A DNA stretch of 64,000 bases from XYD12-FULL-36-8 sp964391015 (GTDB lineage Bacteria > Bacteroidota > Ignavibacteria > Ignavibacteriales > Ignavibacteriaceae), in assembly GCA_964391015.1 (NCBI GenBank), contig CAYMKU010000008.1:44002-108001 (forward strand), read 5' to 3'. Positions 9,087 through 16,952 of this stretch are shown piece by piece (within the stretch, counting starts at the first letter, position 1; each line of letters opens with the position of its first letter). The notes under the pieces are model-generated. The model saw only the letters and a program-made list of their open reading frames with translations. It did not search any database and was not told where the DNA came from. The translations under genes and the position numbers were made by a program.

Positions 9087-10337
9087 TTATTTTAGTAAGA
9101 TAAATTTTTTTAAGTTAACATCATTGTTAGATGACAATTTATAAATATATATCCCTGATGCGATTCCATCAGCATTGAATTTATATTTGTACTTTCCGGT
9201 ATTTAATTGTTCTGAAAATAGTTCTTTTATCCTTTCCCCGAGTATATTAAAAACTTCCAGTTTATAATGATTTTTTTGATTTATACTGAATTCAATAATT
9301 GTTTCATTATTGAATGGATTCGGATAGTTTTGATACAGCTCAAATTCTTTGGGAGCTGATTCCCCATTAGATGAAATGTTTACTAGTGTTTGACCTCCTG
9401 TTGTGGTATAGTACATTCTTCCGGCTCCTCCTACACCCCAGACTACAGAATCGTCAAAACTATATATGGATCTCCAAAATCTCGGATCAGTGCCTGTATC
9501 TTCTCTCAGCCAATTATAACCTCCGTCAGTTGTTTTATATAGATGACCAATTGAACCACCGATCCATCCGGTATTTTCACTAGAGAATGAAATGCACGTG
9601 GCTACAGAAGGCGGATAGTTGTTTATTGTATCAAGTATTTCCCAGGTTTCGCAGAAATCTGTACTTCTAAAAACCGGCGGATCGCCTCCATTAGCAACCC
9701 AAACATTTTTGTTTACAATCGCGAGTTGGTGAAATTCATGAAAAGTACCGAATGTAGGAACCATTGTATCAAACCAATTAACACCGCCATTAGTGGTTTT
9801 AAAAACACGTCCTGTTCCGCTAAATAATCCAGTATCTAAATCTTTAAAATATATATCCCAATTTTCGAACCAGGGCACATAGAAGGAGTCCATTGTTGTT
9901 CCACCGTCATACGTCCTGAAAACTTTGTTCCCGCCTACAAACCAGCCCGTATCCCGGTTCATGAAATAAACACCGCTAAAATTGGTCAAGGATTGAATAT
10001 TTCCATGTAATATATTCCAGTTTGCACCACCATTACTTGTCTTCATTATAAAATCATACCCTGCAACAACATAAACAACTTCAGAATCAACCGGACAGAC
10101 ACTCCATAATAATCCGCCGAATTGTCCCGAAGGATTAGGCACATTGAACCAGTTGGTTCCACCATTAGTTGTTTTGATAACTACTGCCGCGTCACCGACT
10201 GCCCAGCCTGTCTTTTCATTTAAGAATTCTATATCATAAAGATTTACATTTGTGCTTGAGTTTTGCTGTATCCACTGAGCATTCACAGTAAGAAATGAAC
10301 TAAGAATAATGATTAATACAATAGTTATCTTTTTCAT
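9087..10337 (-). CDS. exported beta-propeller protein with T9SS sorting domain
   Basis: 416 residues. A signal peptide (1-20, ending NAQ) is followed by repeated units of the form TGWAVGDxxVVIKTTNGGTNW, the Asp-box-like signature of sialidase/Ycf48-type beta-propellers. The last 80 residues hold NYPNPFNNETII and LGERIKELF and end in KKFILLK, a T9SS type A sorting domain. It should be secreted across the outer membrane and anchored or released there. It begins 4 bases after the stop of the 10342 gene, a close paralog (shared NLYDIEFLNEKTGWAVGDA), so the two are a tandem duplication in one operon. Ligand unknown. Confidence 0.85.
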   Translation of the reverse strand: MKKITIVLIIILSSFLTVNAQWIQQNSSTNVNLYDIEFLNEKTGWAVGDAAVVIKTTNGGTNWFNVPNPSGQFGGLLWSVCPVDSEVVYVVAGYDFIMKTSNGGANWNILHGNIQSLTNFSGVYFMNRDTGWFVGGNKVFRTYDGGTTMDSFYVPWFENWDIYFKDLDTGLFSGTGRVFKTTNGGVNWFDTMVPTFGTFHEFHQLAIVNKNVWVANGGDPPVFRSTDFCETWEILDTINNYPPSVATCISFSSENTGWIGGSIGHLYKTTDGGYNWLREDTGTDPRFWRSIYSFDDSVVWGVGGAGRMYYTTTGGQTLVNISSNGESAPKEFELYQNYPNPFNNETIIEFSINQKNHYKLEVFNILGERIKELFSEQLNTGKYKYKFNADGIASGIYIYKLSSNNDVNLKKFILLK

Positions 10338-10341
10338 GAAA

Positions 10342-11583
10342 TTATTTTAAAAGAATGAATGATTTTGCTAAAGAGAAATTTTTAGAATTTAATTTATAAA
10401 AATAAACCCCGGAAGAAAGCGTCTCTGCATTATAAATGAAATTATATTTACCTGTTTCGAATATTCTATTAAATATTTCTTGAATTTTCTTTCCTTGAGT
10501 ATTGTAAACTTCGAGTATATATTTATCTCTTTCCAATATTTCAAAATGAATCTTTGTTTGTATATTGAATGGGTTTGGAAAATTCTGACCTAGACTGAAT
10601 GAATTTGGTAGCTCTACATCTATTGAAGAAATATTTGTGATCCATTGACCCCCGGTCGTTGTTTTATAAATCTTTCCAACGGCACACGAATACCAACCGA
10701 TAGTGTCATTTGAAAATGCAATTGATGAAATAAAGGCAAGACTATTTGGATCAGTTTGTTGCTGATACCAGCTGTAACCTCCATTTGTGGTTTTGATCAG
10801 GTTGTTTAAACTTCTTCCAATATATCCGGTATTGTTATTTACAAAGTGAATTGTGTATCCGCCAATCTGTTGCCCGGGAGTAATAATTTCCCATGATTCA
10901 CAAAAATCTGTACTTCTGAAAACAGGAGAGGAACTCCCAACTACCCATACATTGTTATTTGAAACTCCAAGATCTTGGAACATATAGAATGTCCCACCAA
11001 CTGGCACATTTGTTTCAAACCAACTTTCTCCACCAGTATTCGATTTAAAAACTCTTCCATCACCACAAAATAAGCCATTATTAATATCCTTAAAATAGAT
11101 ATCATAATTAGTAAACCAAGGAGCATAAAAGGAGTCAAGTGAATTTCCTCCGTCATAAGTTCGGAAAACTTTATTTGCTCCTAAAAACCATCCTGTATCT
11201 TGATTCAGGAAAAAAGCCTTTTTCATCCCAGAGTTACAAGAAGGACAATAGTTCAAAATTTGCCAATTTAACCCACCATTGAAAGTTTTCATAATAAGAT
11301 CTTTTCCACTGGTTACAAACACTATACTTGAATCTATTGGTAAGACACTCCACAAGTTTGGGCTATACATTGCAGACGGATTTGGAACATTTATCCAGTT
11401 AGCTCCTCCATTAGTAGTTTTTATAACAACTCCGGCATCACCTACAGCCCAGCCGGTTTTTTCGTTTAAGAATTCTATGTCATAGAGATTTTCATTTGTA
11501 CCAGAATTTTGAGCGATCCATTGAGCATTTACATAGAGCATTGAACAATGAATAATGATGAATATTAAGATTAACTTTTTCAT
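10342..11583 (-). CDS. exported beta-propeller protein with T9SS sorting domain (paralog)
   Basis: 413 residues with the same architecture as the 9087 gene: signal peptide (1-20, ending NAQ), several propeller blades with TTNGGxNW-type motifs, then a T9SS type A domain with NFPNPFNIQTKI, ending in KSFILLK. It is the upstream gene of the pair. The first 60 residues are almost identical to the paralog while the middle diverges, as expected for duplicated surface proteins under different selection. A short ribosome-binding purine stretch precedes the ATG. Binding partner unknown. Confidence 0.85.
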   Translation of the reverse strand: MKKLILIFIIIHCSMLYVNAQWIAQNSGTNENLYDIEFLNEKTGWAVGDAGVVIKTTNGGANWINVPNPSAMYSPNLWSVLPIDSSIVFVTSGKDLIMKTFNGGLNWQILNYCPSCNSGMKKAFFLNQDTGWFLGANKVFRTYDGGNSLDSFYAPWFTNYDIYFKDINNGLFCGDGRVFKSNTGGESWFETNVPVGGTFYMFQDLGVSNNNVWVVGSSSPVFRSTDFCESWEIITPGQQIGGYTIHFVNNNTGYIGRSLNNLIKTTNGGYSWYQQQTDPNSLAFISSIAFSNDTIGWYSCAVGKIYKTTTGGQWITNISSIDVELPNSFSLGQNFPNPFNIQTKIHFEILERDKYILEVYNTQGKKIQEIFNRIFETGKYNFIYNAETLSSGVYFYKLNSKNFSLAKSFILLK

Positions 11584-11713
11584 AAAAAACTTTTAAAATT
11601 TGAGAACAGGTTATGAAACTACAGAATATGAGATTAAATTAAATTAAATTGTACTCTGCTAATAATCAAGCAATATTTTATATTTTCTAGATTGTAAATT
11701 CATTGAAAATTTA

Positions 11714-11766
11714 GTATGTCCGAAGCAAGGATTTAACTTGAATATAGTTTATTGCTTCGAACATAC
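11714..11766 (-). terminator. hairpin after the 52-residue CxxC gene
   Basis: GTATGTCCGAAGCAA (11714-11728) pairs with TTGCTTCGAACATAC (11752-11766), a 15-bp stem with one mismatch, 9 bases past the stop codon at 11775. The leftward transcript continues with TAAATTTTC, a weak T-rich tail. Confidence 0.6.
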
Positions 11767-11774
11767 ACATTTGC

Positions 11775-11933
11775 TTATTTACAATTGCTACTTGCTTGCT
11801 TTGATTTGCACTCATTACAGAGCTCACCTGAAGTCGGCTTGGTAGAACTCTTTTCTACATTAGAACCTGATGGGTATTTAGAACAATTAGTACACCAGTG
11901 CCATGTATCGCTTGAATTGGCTCGAACCCACAT
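11775..11933 (-). CDS. 52-residue CxxC small protein
   Basis: A short gene: ATG at 11933, stop at 11775. The protein opens MWVRANSSDTWHWCTNCSKY and later has SGELCNECKSK, giving two CxxC pairs 22 residues apart, probably a small zinc knuckle. A G-rich ribosome binding site (GGGGG) lies about 9 bases before the ATG and a hairpin follows the stop. It sits 94 bases downstream of the thermonuclease-like gene in the same direction and may share its transcript. Small proteins with TWHWCTNC recur in Bacteroidota, from memory; the function is unknown. Confidence 0.65.
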   Translation of the reverse strand: MWVRANSSDTWHWCTNCSKYPSGSNVEKSSTKPTSGELCNECKSKQASSNCK

Positions 11934-12027
11934 TTTTATTACCCCCTTTCAGTTTGATTTGATTAAAGTTTATTCAATAAACTACAATCATATTCGATTT
12001 TTTATAAAAATTCCATTTTGCTTAATA

Positions 12028-13068
12028 TTACCACTCGGTAATTTTCTGTCCTCTCGAATTTACCAAAGTTCCGGGTTTTTCTTTGAAAACTAACTCTTCG
12101 GGGTTTTTGGTAACCTTGTTTTCAGAGGTTACAAAATTATGTAATGGTAAAACAAGTGAAGAGTTTAAACCATTTTCCAGAAAATCATCTAGCAAAACTA
12201 ACTGATCCGGATTTTTTTTGAGAAACGAATTGAAATTCATACTTCTAGAAATAACACCTGCTTTCTTCGCAACCATCCACGATACCTGTCTTCTGAAAAT
12301 TTTAGGCATTAACACTTTCCCGCTGTCATCACCAATATTGAATTGGTCAATAATCGGAGGTCTGCGATACAATAATTCCCAATCAAAAACATTAACATCT
12401 TTTGAAATTTTAGTTGAAGGTCTGTCTTGCTTACGCTTTCCTTTTTTCCATGCATCTAAAAATGTATTTATTTCTTCAACAGACATAGATGTATAAAAAC
12501 CCGGATGTCCCCACCCGTTTTCAACTACCCAAACATTAATATCTTTATTTCCATCAACTTTGATGTTTCCAATAAAACGTCCATAAGTATCTATTACTTC
12601 AAATGGCTTATCTACCTGCGATTCAAAAGTTGCAGTGACAAATCCATTTGCATTTGCTAAGGGATTTAAAAATTTTGCTAAAGCAAAAGTAGCGCTTTCA
12701 GCAAAAGGTTGACTTCTTTCCTTATTAATTCCATTGAACTTTTTACGTTCCGCTTCACTGATGTCATTTGAATGCTTTAAAGGAGCTGCTTTGTAGTGTA
12801 ATTCCGGAGCATCTACTCCCTGCAATCGAACTGTTATAGTTTTACTCCCGTCACTTACACTTGTCTTAATAACGGGTTTCGAACCCTGACCTTTGGAAAT
12901 AGCATCCGAAAATACTTTTGTCGGTTTAAAGCTGTTTTCATTATCATCCTTATAGTCAAAAGAATTCTCATGAACCAAAAGTTTTATTTTTGTTGTATCA
13001 GCATCGGAAGCGCCATTTGGCCAAAATTGATTTATATCAATTGTGCCTTTAATTCGTAATGTTCCCAT
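12028..13068 (-). CDS. thermonuclease (SNase)-like protein
   Basis: 346 residues. RLQGVDAPE (81-89) and DTYGRFIGN (160-168), followed by NVWVVENGWGHPGFY, are the conserved blocks of the staphylococcal-nuclease OB-fold, including the Arg and Asp of the calcium/catalytic site. The family cleaves DNA or RNA phosphodiester bonds. No signal peptide is visible, unlike classical secreted nucleases, so a cytosolic location is more likely. A 90-residue insertion separates the first strand region from the RLQGVDAPE block, and the C-terminal 130 residues are not recognised. The 52-residue CxxC gene follows in the same direction. Confidence 0.7.
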   Translation of the reverse strand: MGTLRIKGTIDINQFWPNGASDADTTKIKLLVHENSFDYKDDNENSFKPTKVFSDAISKGQGSKPVIKTSVSDGSKTITVRLQGVDAPELHYKAAPLKHSNDISEAERKKFNGINKERSQPFAESATFALAKFLNPLANANGFVTATFESQVDKPFEVIDTYGRFIGNIKVDGNKDINVWVVENGWGHPGFYTSMSVEEINTFLDAWKKGKRKQDRPSTKISKDVNVFDWELLYRRPPIIDQFNIGDDSGKVLMPKIFRRQVSWMVAKKAGVISRSMNFNSFLKKNPDQLVLLDDFLENGLNSSLVLPLHNFVTSENKVTKNPEELVFKEKPGTLVNSRGQKITEW

Positions 13069-13341
13069 TTTAATTTTTTTGTTTTTGTTTAAAATGAATT
13101 GATGACTTATTAAAAATTATCCGGTTTTGAATATATATTTCTCAAAGACAAAATTATCATATTAATTTTGCTAAGCATCTACAAGAAAAAGATCATTACT
13201 GAAGGAAACTTAGCAAAGTATTTTTATCTCAATATTTGTTCCAGACATTTAAAAAAATAGTTAAGACTTGCGGTTAGCATTATTGCTTTAGGGATAATTG
13301 AATACTAGTACTAAAGAAATTTCTTATATGACATTCATACC

Positions 13342-13569
13342 TTATTCATCTGCAGGATAAATATTAACGAGTCCTCCATCTTCGTCGTATTCATAGATCC
13401 ACCATATTCCGTCCTTAAAAACAAGTTCGTAAGTATTGATAATGATATTGAGATTAGAATTGTATCGTGATTCAATCCTACTATTATCTGCACTTGAAAG
13501 TTGAGTGTGTGAACTTACAGGTAGTGCAAAGTAAAGAACTAAAGTTAATGCTAATATTACATTTTTCAT
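13342..13569 (-). CDS. small exported protein of unknown function
   Basis: 75 residues with a clean signal peptide (1-20, ending VSS). The mature part contains INTYELVFKDGIWWIYEYDE, followed by GGLVNIYPADE. A perfect-looking AAGGAGG lies 7 bases before the ATG, so the gene is probably real and well translated. It is transcribed away from the helical protein gene at 13776. No family recognised; exported or periplasmic. Confidence 0.6.
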   Translation of the reverse strand: MKNVILALTLVLYFALPVSSHTQLSSADNSRIESRYNSNLNIIINTYELVFKDGIWWIYEYDEDGGLVNIYPADE

Positions 13570-13628
13570 TTTTCCTCCTTGTTATTGTTTTTAAAGCAAT
13601 CATAGGAGGAATAAAAATATCATGGTAA

Positions 13629-13650
13629 CGACATTTTTTTTGAAATGTCG
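13629..13650. repeat. CGACATTT/AAATGTCG hairpin
   Basis: An 8-bp stem with a T-rich 6-base loop in the divergent space between the 13342 and 13776 genes. A related shorter form (GACATT...AATGTC) occurs at about 15762-15780, after the same 13776 gene. Possible operator or terminator; function not established. Confidence 0.35.
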
Positions 13651-13775
13651 CTTATTTTTGTCAGTTTGATTTAAATGAAATGATGGTAATAAATAAGGAC
13701 TTTGAACATTTAATTATAAATTAATAACTTGTAGAAATAAGTTTTTATCACTTCTCAGAACCTAATTAAAATTTA

Positions 13776-15299
13776 ATGTTAAGCATTATTGATGTATTAA
13801 GAGAATTATCTCTTGAGGAAATGAAGGGATTGGAACGTTTTATTAATTCACCTTATCATAATAAAAGTAGAAAAATAAAATTATTATTTAGAGAAATCCA
13901 AAAGTTTTACCCAGAATTCAAAGATAAGAGGTTCACAAAAGAATATTTAATTAAGAAAATTTCACCGTCCCTGCCATATAATGATTCTACTTTTAGAAAT
14001 CTGGTTGCTGATCTTCACATTCTTATGGAGAAGTTTTTGATTATTGAAAAGTTATTCGAAAGCGATTATGAAACTGAGATTTTTCTACTAAAATCTTTAA
14101 TTGAAAAAAATAATATCAAACTTTTTGAAATACATTTACAAAAGACATTAAAACATCTGAAAAAGAATGGGATTGATCATGCATATTTTTATACTCAAAG
14201 CCGTCTTGAACTTTGTATTTTCAACAATAATATAATTAACAAGAGGGAAAAATCTGCAAAGAACATTGAAAGTAACACAAATATTATTAATAATTATATT
14301 ATTAATTTGATCAATTTTTCTATTATTGAAGTAATCAATTCCCATTTAAAACTTGTGGTGGAAGAATTCAAATTTAATATTGGTAAAAAAGCAAACTTTT
14401 CTTTAGAATTAATTGAATCAATAGACATAAGTAAAATTTCTCAGCTTATAAAAAGCGTTGATAAAAATAATTTTATTCTAGATTTATATTTACATTTATT
14501 TTTATCATTCCAGAATATTGAAGATAAACAGAGCTATTTTAATTACAAATCAATAATTTCGAAAAATTACAAAAAGCTAAGTCGCGATGAATTAGCATAT
14601 CACTACTCCATGCTCATTTCTTATTGTTTGATTCAGAATTCCGTCAGCCAAAATAAATCACATAGTGATAACGAGCTCTTTGGGATTTATAACACTTTCT
14701 TGAAAGAGAAATTATTTATAGATAAGAAATCACAGTACATAAATGAAGATCTTTACAGAAACATATTATTGTTATCCTTGAGGTTAAAAAAATTTGATTG
14801 GGCATTTGATTTTATTTCTCATTATTCAAAGTTTTTGCATCCCGGAAAGCATAAGAATATAGTAAATCTTGCATACACTGAATATTTCTATAATCTCGGA
14901 TCTGATAATAACTCAGTTACTGATTTGAATAAGGCATTTGATTATTTAAAAGAAATAAAGGAAGAATCCTTTATTCTTAAATATGACATTAAGATTTTAT
15001 ATTTGATGCTCTATTATGATTTAGGTTATATCGAAAATCTACTTTCTCAATTGAATAATTACCGGCAATTCTTATGCAGAAATTTATTGGTAACTGACAA
15101 GAGGAAGGAAAGATTGAATAAGTTTCTGAATATTCTCGAAAGATTAACATTTCTAAAGGAAGGAAATCCTAAAATTGATATCGCAAAATTGAATCTAGAC
15201 ATTTTAAAATTAAAAAATTTTAATTACCAGGGATGGCTTCTTAATAAAGTTCAACCGTTTAATCTAAATTCCAGCTTTAAAAAACTGAAGCATGGGTAA
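13776..15299 (+). CDS. helical TPR-like protein, paralog family member 1
   Basis: 507 residues, nearly all helical and rich in K, N, I and L, with no signal peptide. The N-terminal block (FINSPYHNKSRKIKLLF, then Y-x-E-F and a later FRNLVADLHILMEKFL) is shared with the 25388 gene and, in weaker form, the 50118 gene, so all three are paralogs. The C-terminal half has regularly spaced aromatic/Ala helices suggestive of TPR-like solenoids. Such proteins are common in Bacteroidota/Ignavibacteria without known function. All three here lie head-to-head with exported-protein genes. It is followed by a terminator at 15321-15360. Confidence 0.75.
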   Translation: MLSIIDVLRELSLEEMKGLERFINSPYHNKSRKIKLLFREIQKFYPEFKDKRFTKEYLIKKISPSLPYNDSTFRNLVADLHILMEKFLIIEKLFESDYETEIFLLKSLIEKNNIKLFEIHLQKTLKHLKKNGIDHAYFYTQSRLELCIFNNNIINKREKSAKNIESNTNIINNYIINLINFSIIEVINSHLKLVVEEFKFNIGKKANFSLELIESIDISKISQLIKSVDKNNFILDLYLHLFLSFQNIEDKQSYFNYKSIISKNYKKLSRDELAYHYSMLISYCLIQNSVSQNKSHSDNELFGIYNTFLKEKLFIDKKSQYINEDLYRNILLLSLRLKKFDWAFDFISHYSKFLHPGKHKNIVNLAYTEYFYNLGSDNNSVTDLNKAFDYLKEIKEESFILKYDIKILYLMLYYDLGYIENLLSQLNNYRQFLCRNLLVTDKRKERLNKFLNILERLTFLKEGNPKIDIAKLNLDILKLKNFNYQGWLLNKVQPFNLNSSFKKLKHG

Positions 15300-15320
15300 T
15301 TTTGCATTTCAAACTACAAA

Positions 15321-15360
15321 ATTACCAATAGCAGAAACAAATTTGTTATTGGTTATTTTT
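15321..15360 (+). terminator. intrinsic terminator after the 13776 gene
   Basis: ATTACCAATA (15321-15330) pairs with TATTGGTTAT (15347-15356) with one mismatch. A T-run follows to 15360. It lies 21 bases past the stop codon. Confidence 0.6.
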
Positions 15361-15975
15361 AAATGCGGAATGTCGTTTTCCGTATTCTGTTTCCAGGCTT
15401 CCTCATAAAAGTATTTGGTAAGAAGGGTCCTTCTGTCATTTGGTATATATTTTGTATGTTATCAGATTTTTGTGATCCTATTTAATTTGACATTTCTACT
15501 CAGCACATTAGAGACCGATTTCATAATCGGATGGATCAATAGCTTTCCCTTGGTTTAAGTCTTCGCTCTACTAAATGCTACAAAGACCTGCTCTCCCTTA
15601 TAGTCAACTAAAGTTAGAGAATTATCTAGAACATAATTGTAATGAGTTGTTTTTTTCGGTTGAAAATTGTCCACCCGAATTAAAAATAATCAAACAAAAA
15701 CCACTCTGTTTTTAGATAATTAAAGTTAAGATTCTTTAATTTGTGCTTAAATTATAAAGGACATTTTTTCATTAATGTCGCTCAAAATATTTTGAGTGTG
15801 TGATAAAATCATTTAATAAAAGTAAAATCTATACTATTAAATGATAGAAAATACTCATTGAGTCTATTTTTCATAACCATTCTCGCTACGATTTGGCTAC
15901 GATTCTTATGGAAAATATGTAGGTGAACAGAAAAAAGAGAATTGAAAAGAGTGAAAAATTTAAGGATATTGCACT
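15361..15975. other. gene-free stretch before tRNA-Lys
   Basis: No convincing gene on either strand. At about 15495-15530 a stretch resembles the D-arm and anticodon arm of a CAT-anticodon tRNA: CCGAT stem, TTCATAA loop, ATCGG stem, preceded by CTCAGCACATTAGAG. No T-arm or acceptor stem can be paired, so at most it is a tRNA fragment. Confidence 0.4.
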
Positions 15976-16048
15976 GCGTCCTTAGCTCAGCTGGTAGAGC
16001 AAATGACTCTTAATCATTAGGTCGGGGGTTCGAGTCCCCCAGGACGCA
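15976..16048 (+). tRNA. tRNA-Lys (anticodon CTT)
   Basis: A complete cloverleaf of 73 bases. The acceptor GCGTCCT pairs with AGGACGC, the D-arm is GCTC/GAGC, and the anticodon stem AATGA/TCATT encloses CTCTTAA (anticodon CTT). The T-arm is GGGGG-TTCGAGT-CCCCC and the discriminator is A. CCA is not encoded. The final 27 bases plus one flanking base (16022-16049) recur exactly at 52573-52600 and in degraded form at three other places, marking this tRNA gene as a likely integration target. Confidence 0.95.
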
Positions 16049-16122
16049 CATTTCCAATGTTCAATTATCAATGTTCAATGTACAATTATTGAAGGTAATT
16101 GAAAAGAAGAGGATGATATTCT

Positions 16123-16290
16123 ATGGTATTAATTATCAAAAAAAAATCCGGAAAGAAACCAGAGTTAAAAGAATTAACTTCAAAGCTCAAGTCTAAAAAA
16201 CTTTTCAAAGCTTCTGAATATTGCGGTAAAGTGAAAGTAAGAGGGGACGCGGTAATATTACAAAGAAAACTTAGAGATGAATGGAAATAG
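16123..16290 (+). CDS. small antitoxin of a PIN (VapBC-like) pair
   Basis: 55 residues: a Lys-rich N-terminus (KKKSGKKPELKELTSKLKS), then KASEYCGKVKVRGDAVILQ and RKLRDEWK. It overlaps the PIN toxin start (16277) by 14 bases in another frame, the usual translational coupling of antitoxin and toxin. AGAGGA lies about 10 bases before the ATG. It resembles short Bacteroidota partners of PIN-domain toxins rather than a classic AbrB or RHH protein, and no DNA-binding fold is obvious. The role as antitoxin is inferred from the overlap and order. Confidence 0.7.
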   Translation: MVLIIKKKSGKKPELKELTSKLKSKKLFKASEYCGKVKVRGDAVILQRKLRDEWK

Positions 16291-16651
16291 TCTTGTTGTT
16301 GATTCGAACATACTTATTTATCTGATTGGAGGTGATAAGACTGCAGCTGATTATCTGGAGAACTCTAATGTTTATATTTCTTTTATATCTGAAATTGAAT
16401 TACTTAGTTTTCAGAAATTATCAGAAGCAGATGAAAAATTAATCAACAAATTACTTTCGAATTGTATAATCATAGATGTAAATGAATTTATCAAGAAAAG
16501 AGCAATATCAATTCGCAAAGATATTAACCTAAAAATTCCTGACGCATTAATCTGTGCGACTTCACTTTATCTCGACCTCCCGCTAATGACTTCTGATTCT
16601 CAATTTAAAAAAGTAAGTGAATTGAGTCTGATATTTTATGATCAAGTTTAA
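16277..16651 (+). CDS. PIN-domain toxin (VapC-like ribonuclease)
   Basis: 124 residues covering a complete PIN domain: VVDSNILIYL with the first acidic residue (D9), SEIELLSF with the conserved Glu near 38, KIPDALICATSL with the third acidic residue, and LMTSDSQF with the fourth. VapC-type enzymes are Mg-dependent ribonucleases, often specific for a tRNA or rRNA loop. Translation is coupled to the upstream 55-residue gene. The pair lies 75 bases downstream of tRNA-Lys, just inside the proposed island end, where a toxin-antitoxin pair could stabilise the element. Confidence 0.85.
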   Translation: MNGNSLVVDSNILIYLIGGDKTAADYLENSNVYISFISEIELLSFQKLSEADEKLINKLLSNCIIIDVNEFIKKRAISIRKDINLKIPDALICATSLYLDLPLMTSDSQFKKVSELSLIFYDQV

Positions 16652-16870
16652 ATAGAAACTTTGATTTACTGAAGACAGTCAGAATAAGCATTCATTAAAC
16701 TTATATGTGATGATTTAGTACTAATGCATCACGGAAGACCAGTCATATACATATTGTGAATTCTGTGAAGCCTTTACAGAAGTGAAGGAGAGAGACAAAC
16801 CATGATTCATTTCTCAACATCTCAATAGTACATCCAATAGTGTTCTTTCCGTAAGCTGTTATTACACAGC

Positions 16871-16900
16871 AAAGCCATTCTGAATTAAGAGTGGCTTTTA
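16871..16900 (+). terminator. weak hairpin between convergent genes
   Basis: AAAGCCATTC (16871-16880) pairs with GAGTGGCTTT (16889-16898), including one G-T pair, followed by only one more T. It sits between the PIN toxin and the convergent propeller gene at 16953. The rest of 16652-16952 shows nothing recognisable. Confidence 0.4.
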
Positions 16901-16952
16901 TGTTGGTCAGCATTTGGTGCATACAAAACCCTAAGGACGGTTATGCAAAATT

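Noticed and set aside
11752..12093. 113-residue plus-strand frame
   Set aside because: It is antisense to the well-supported 52-residue CxxC gene and to the end of the thermonuclease-like gene, and has no ribosome binding site.
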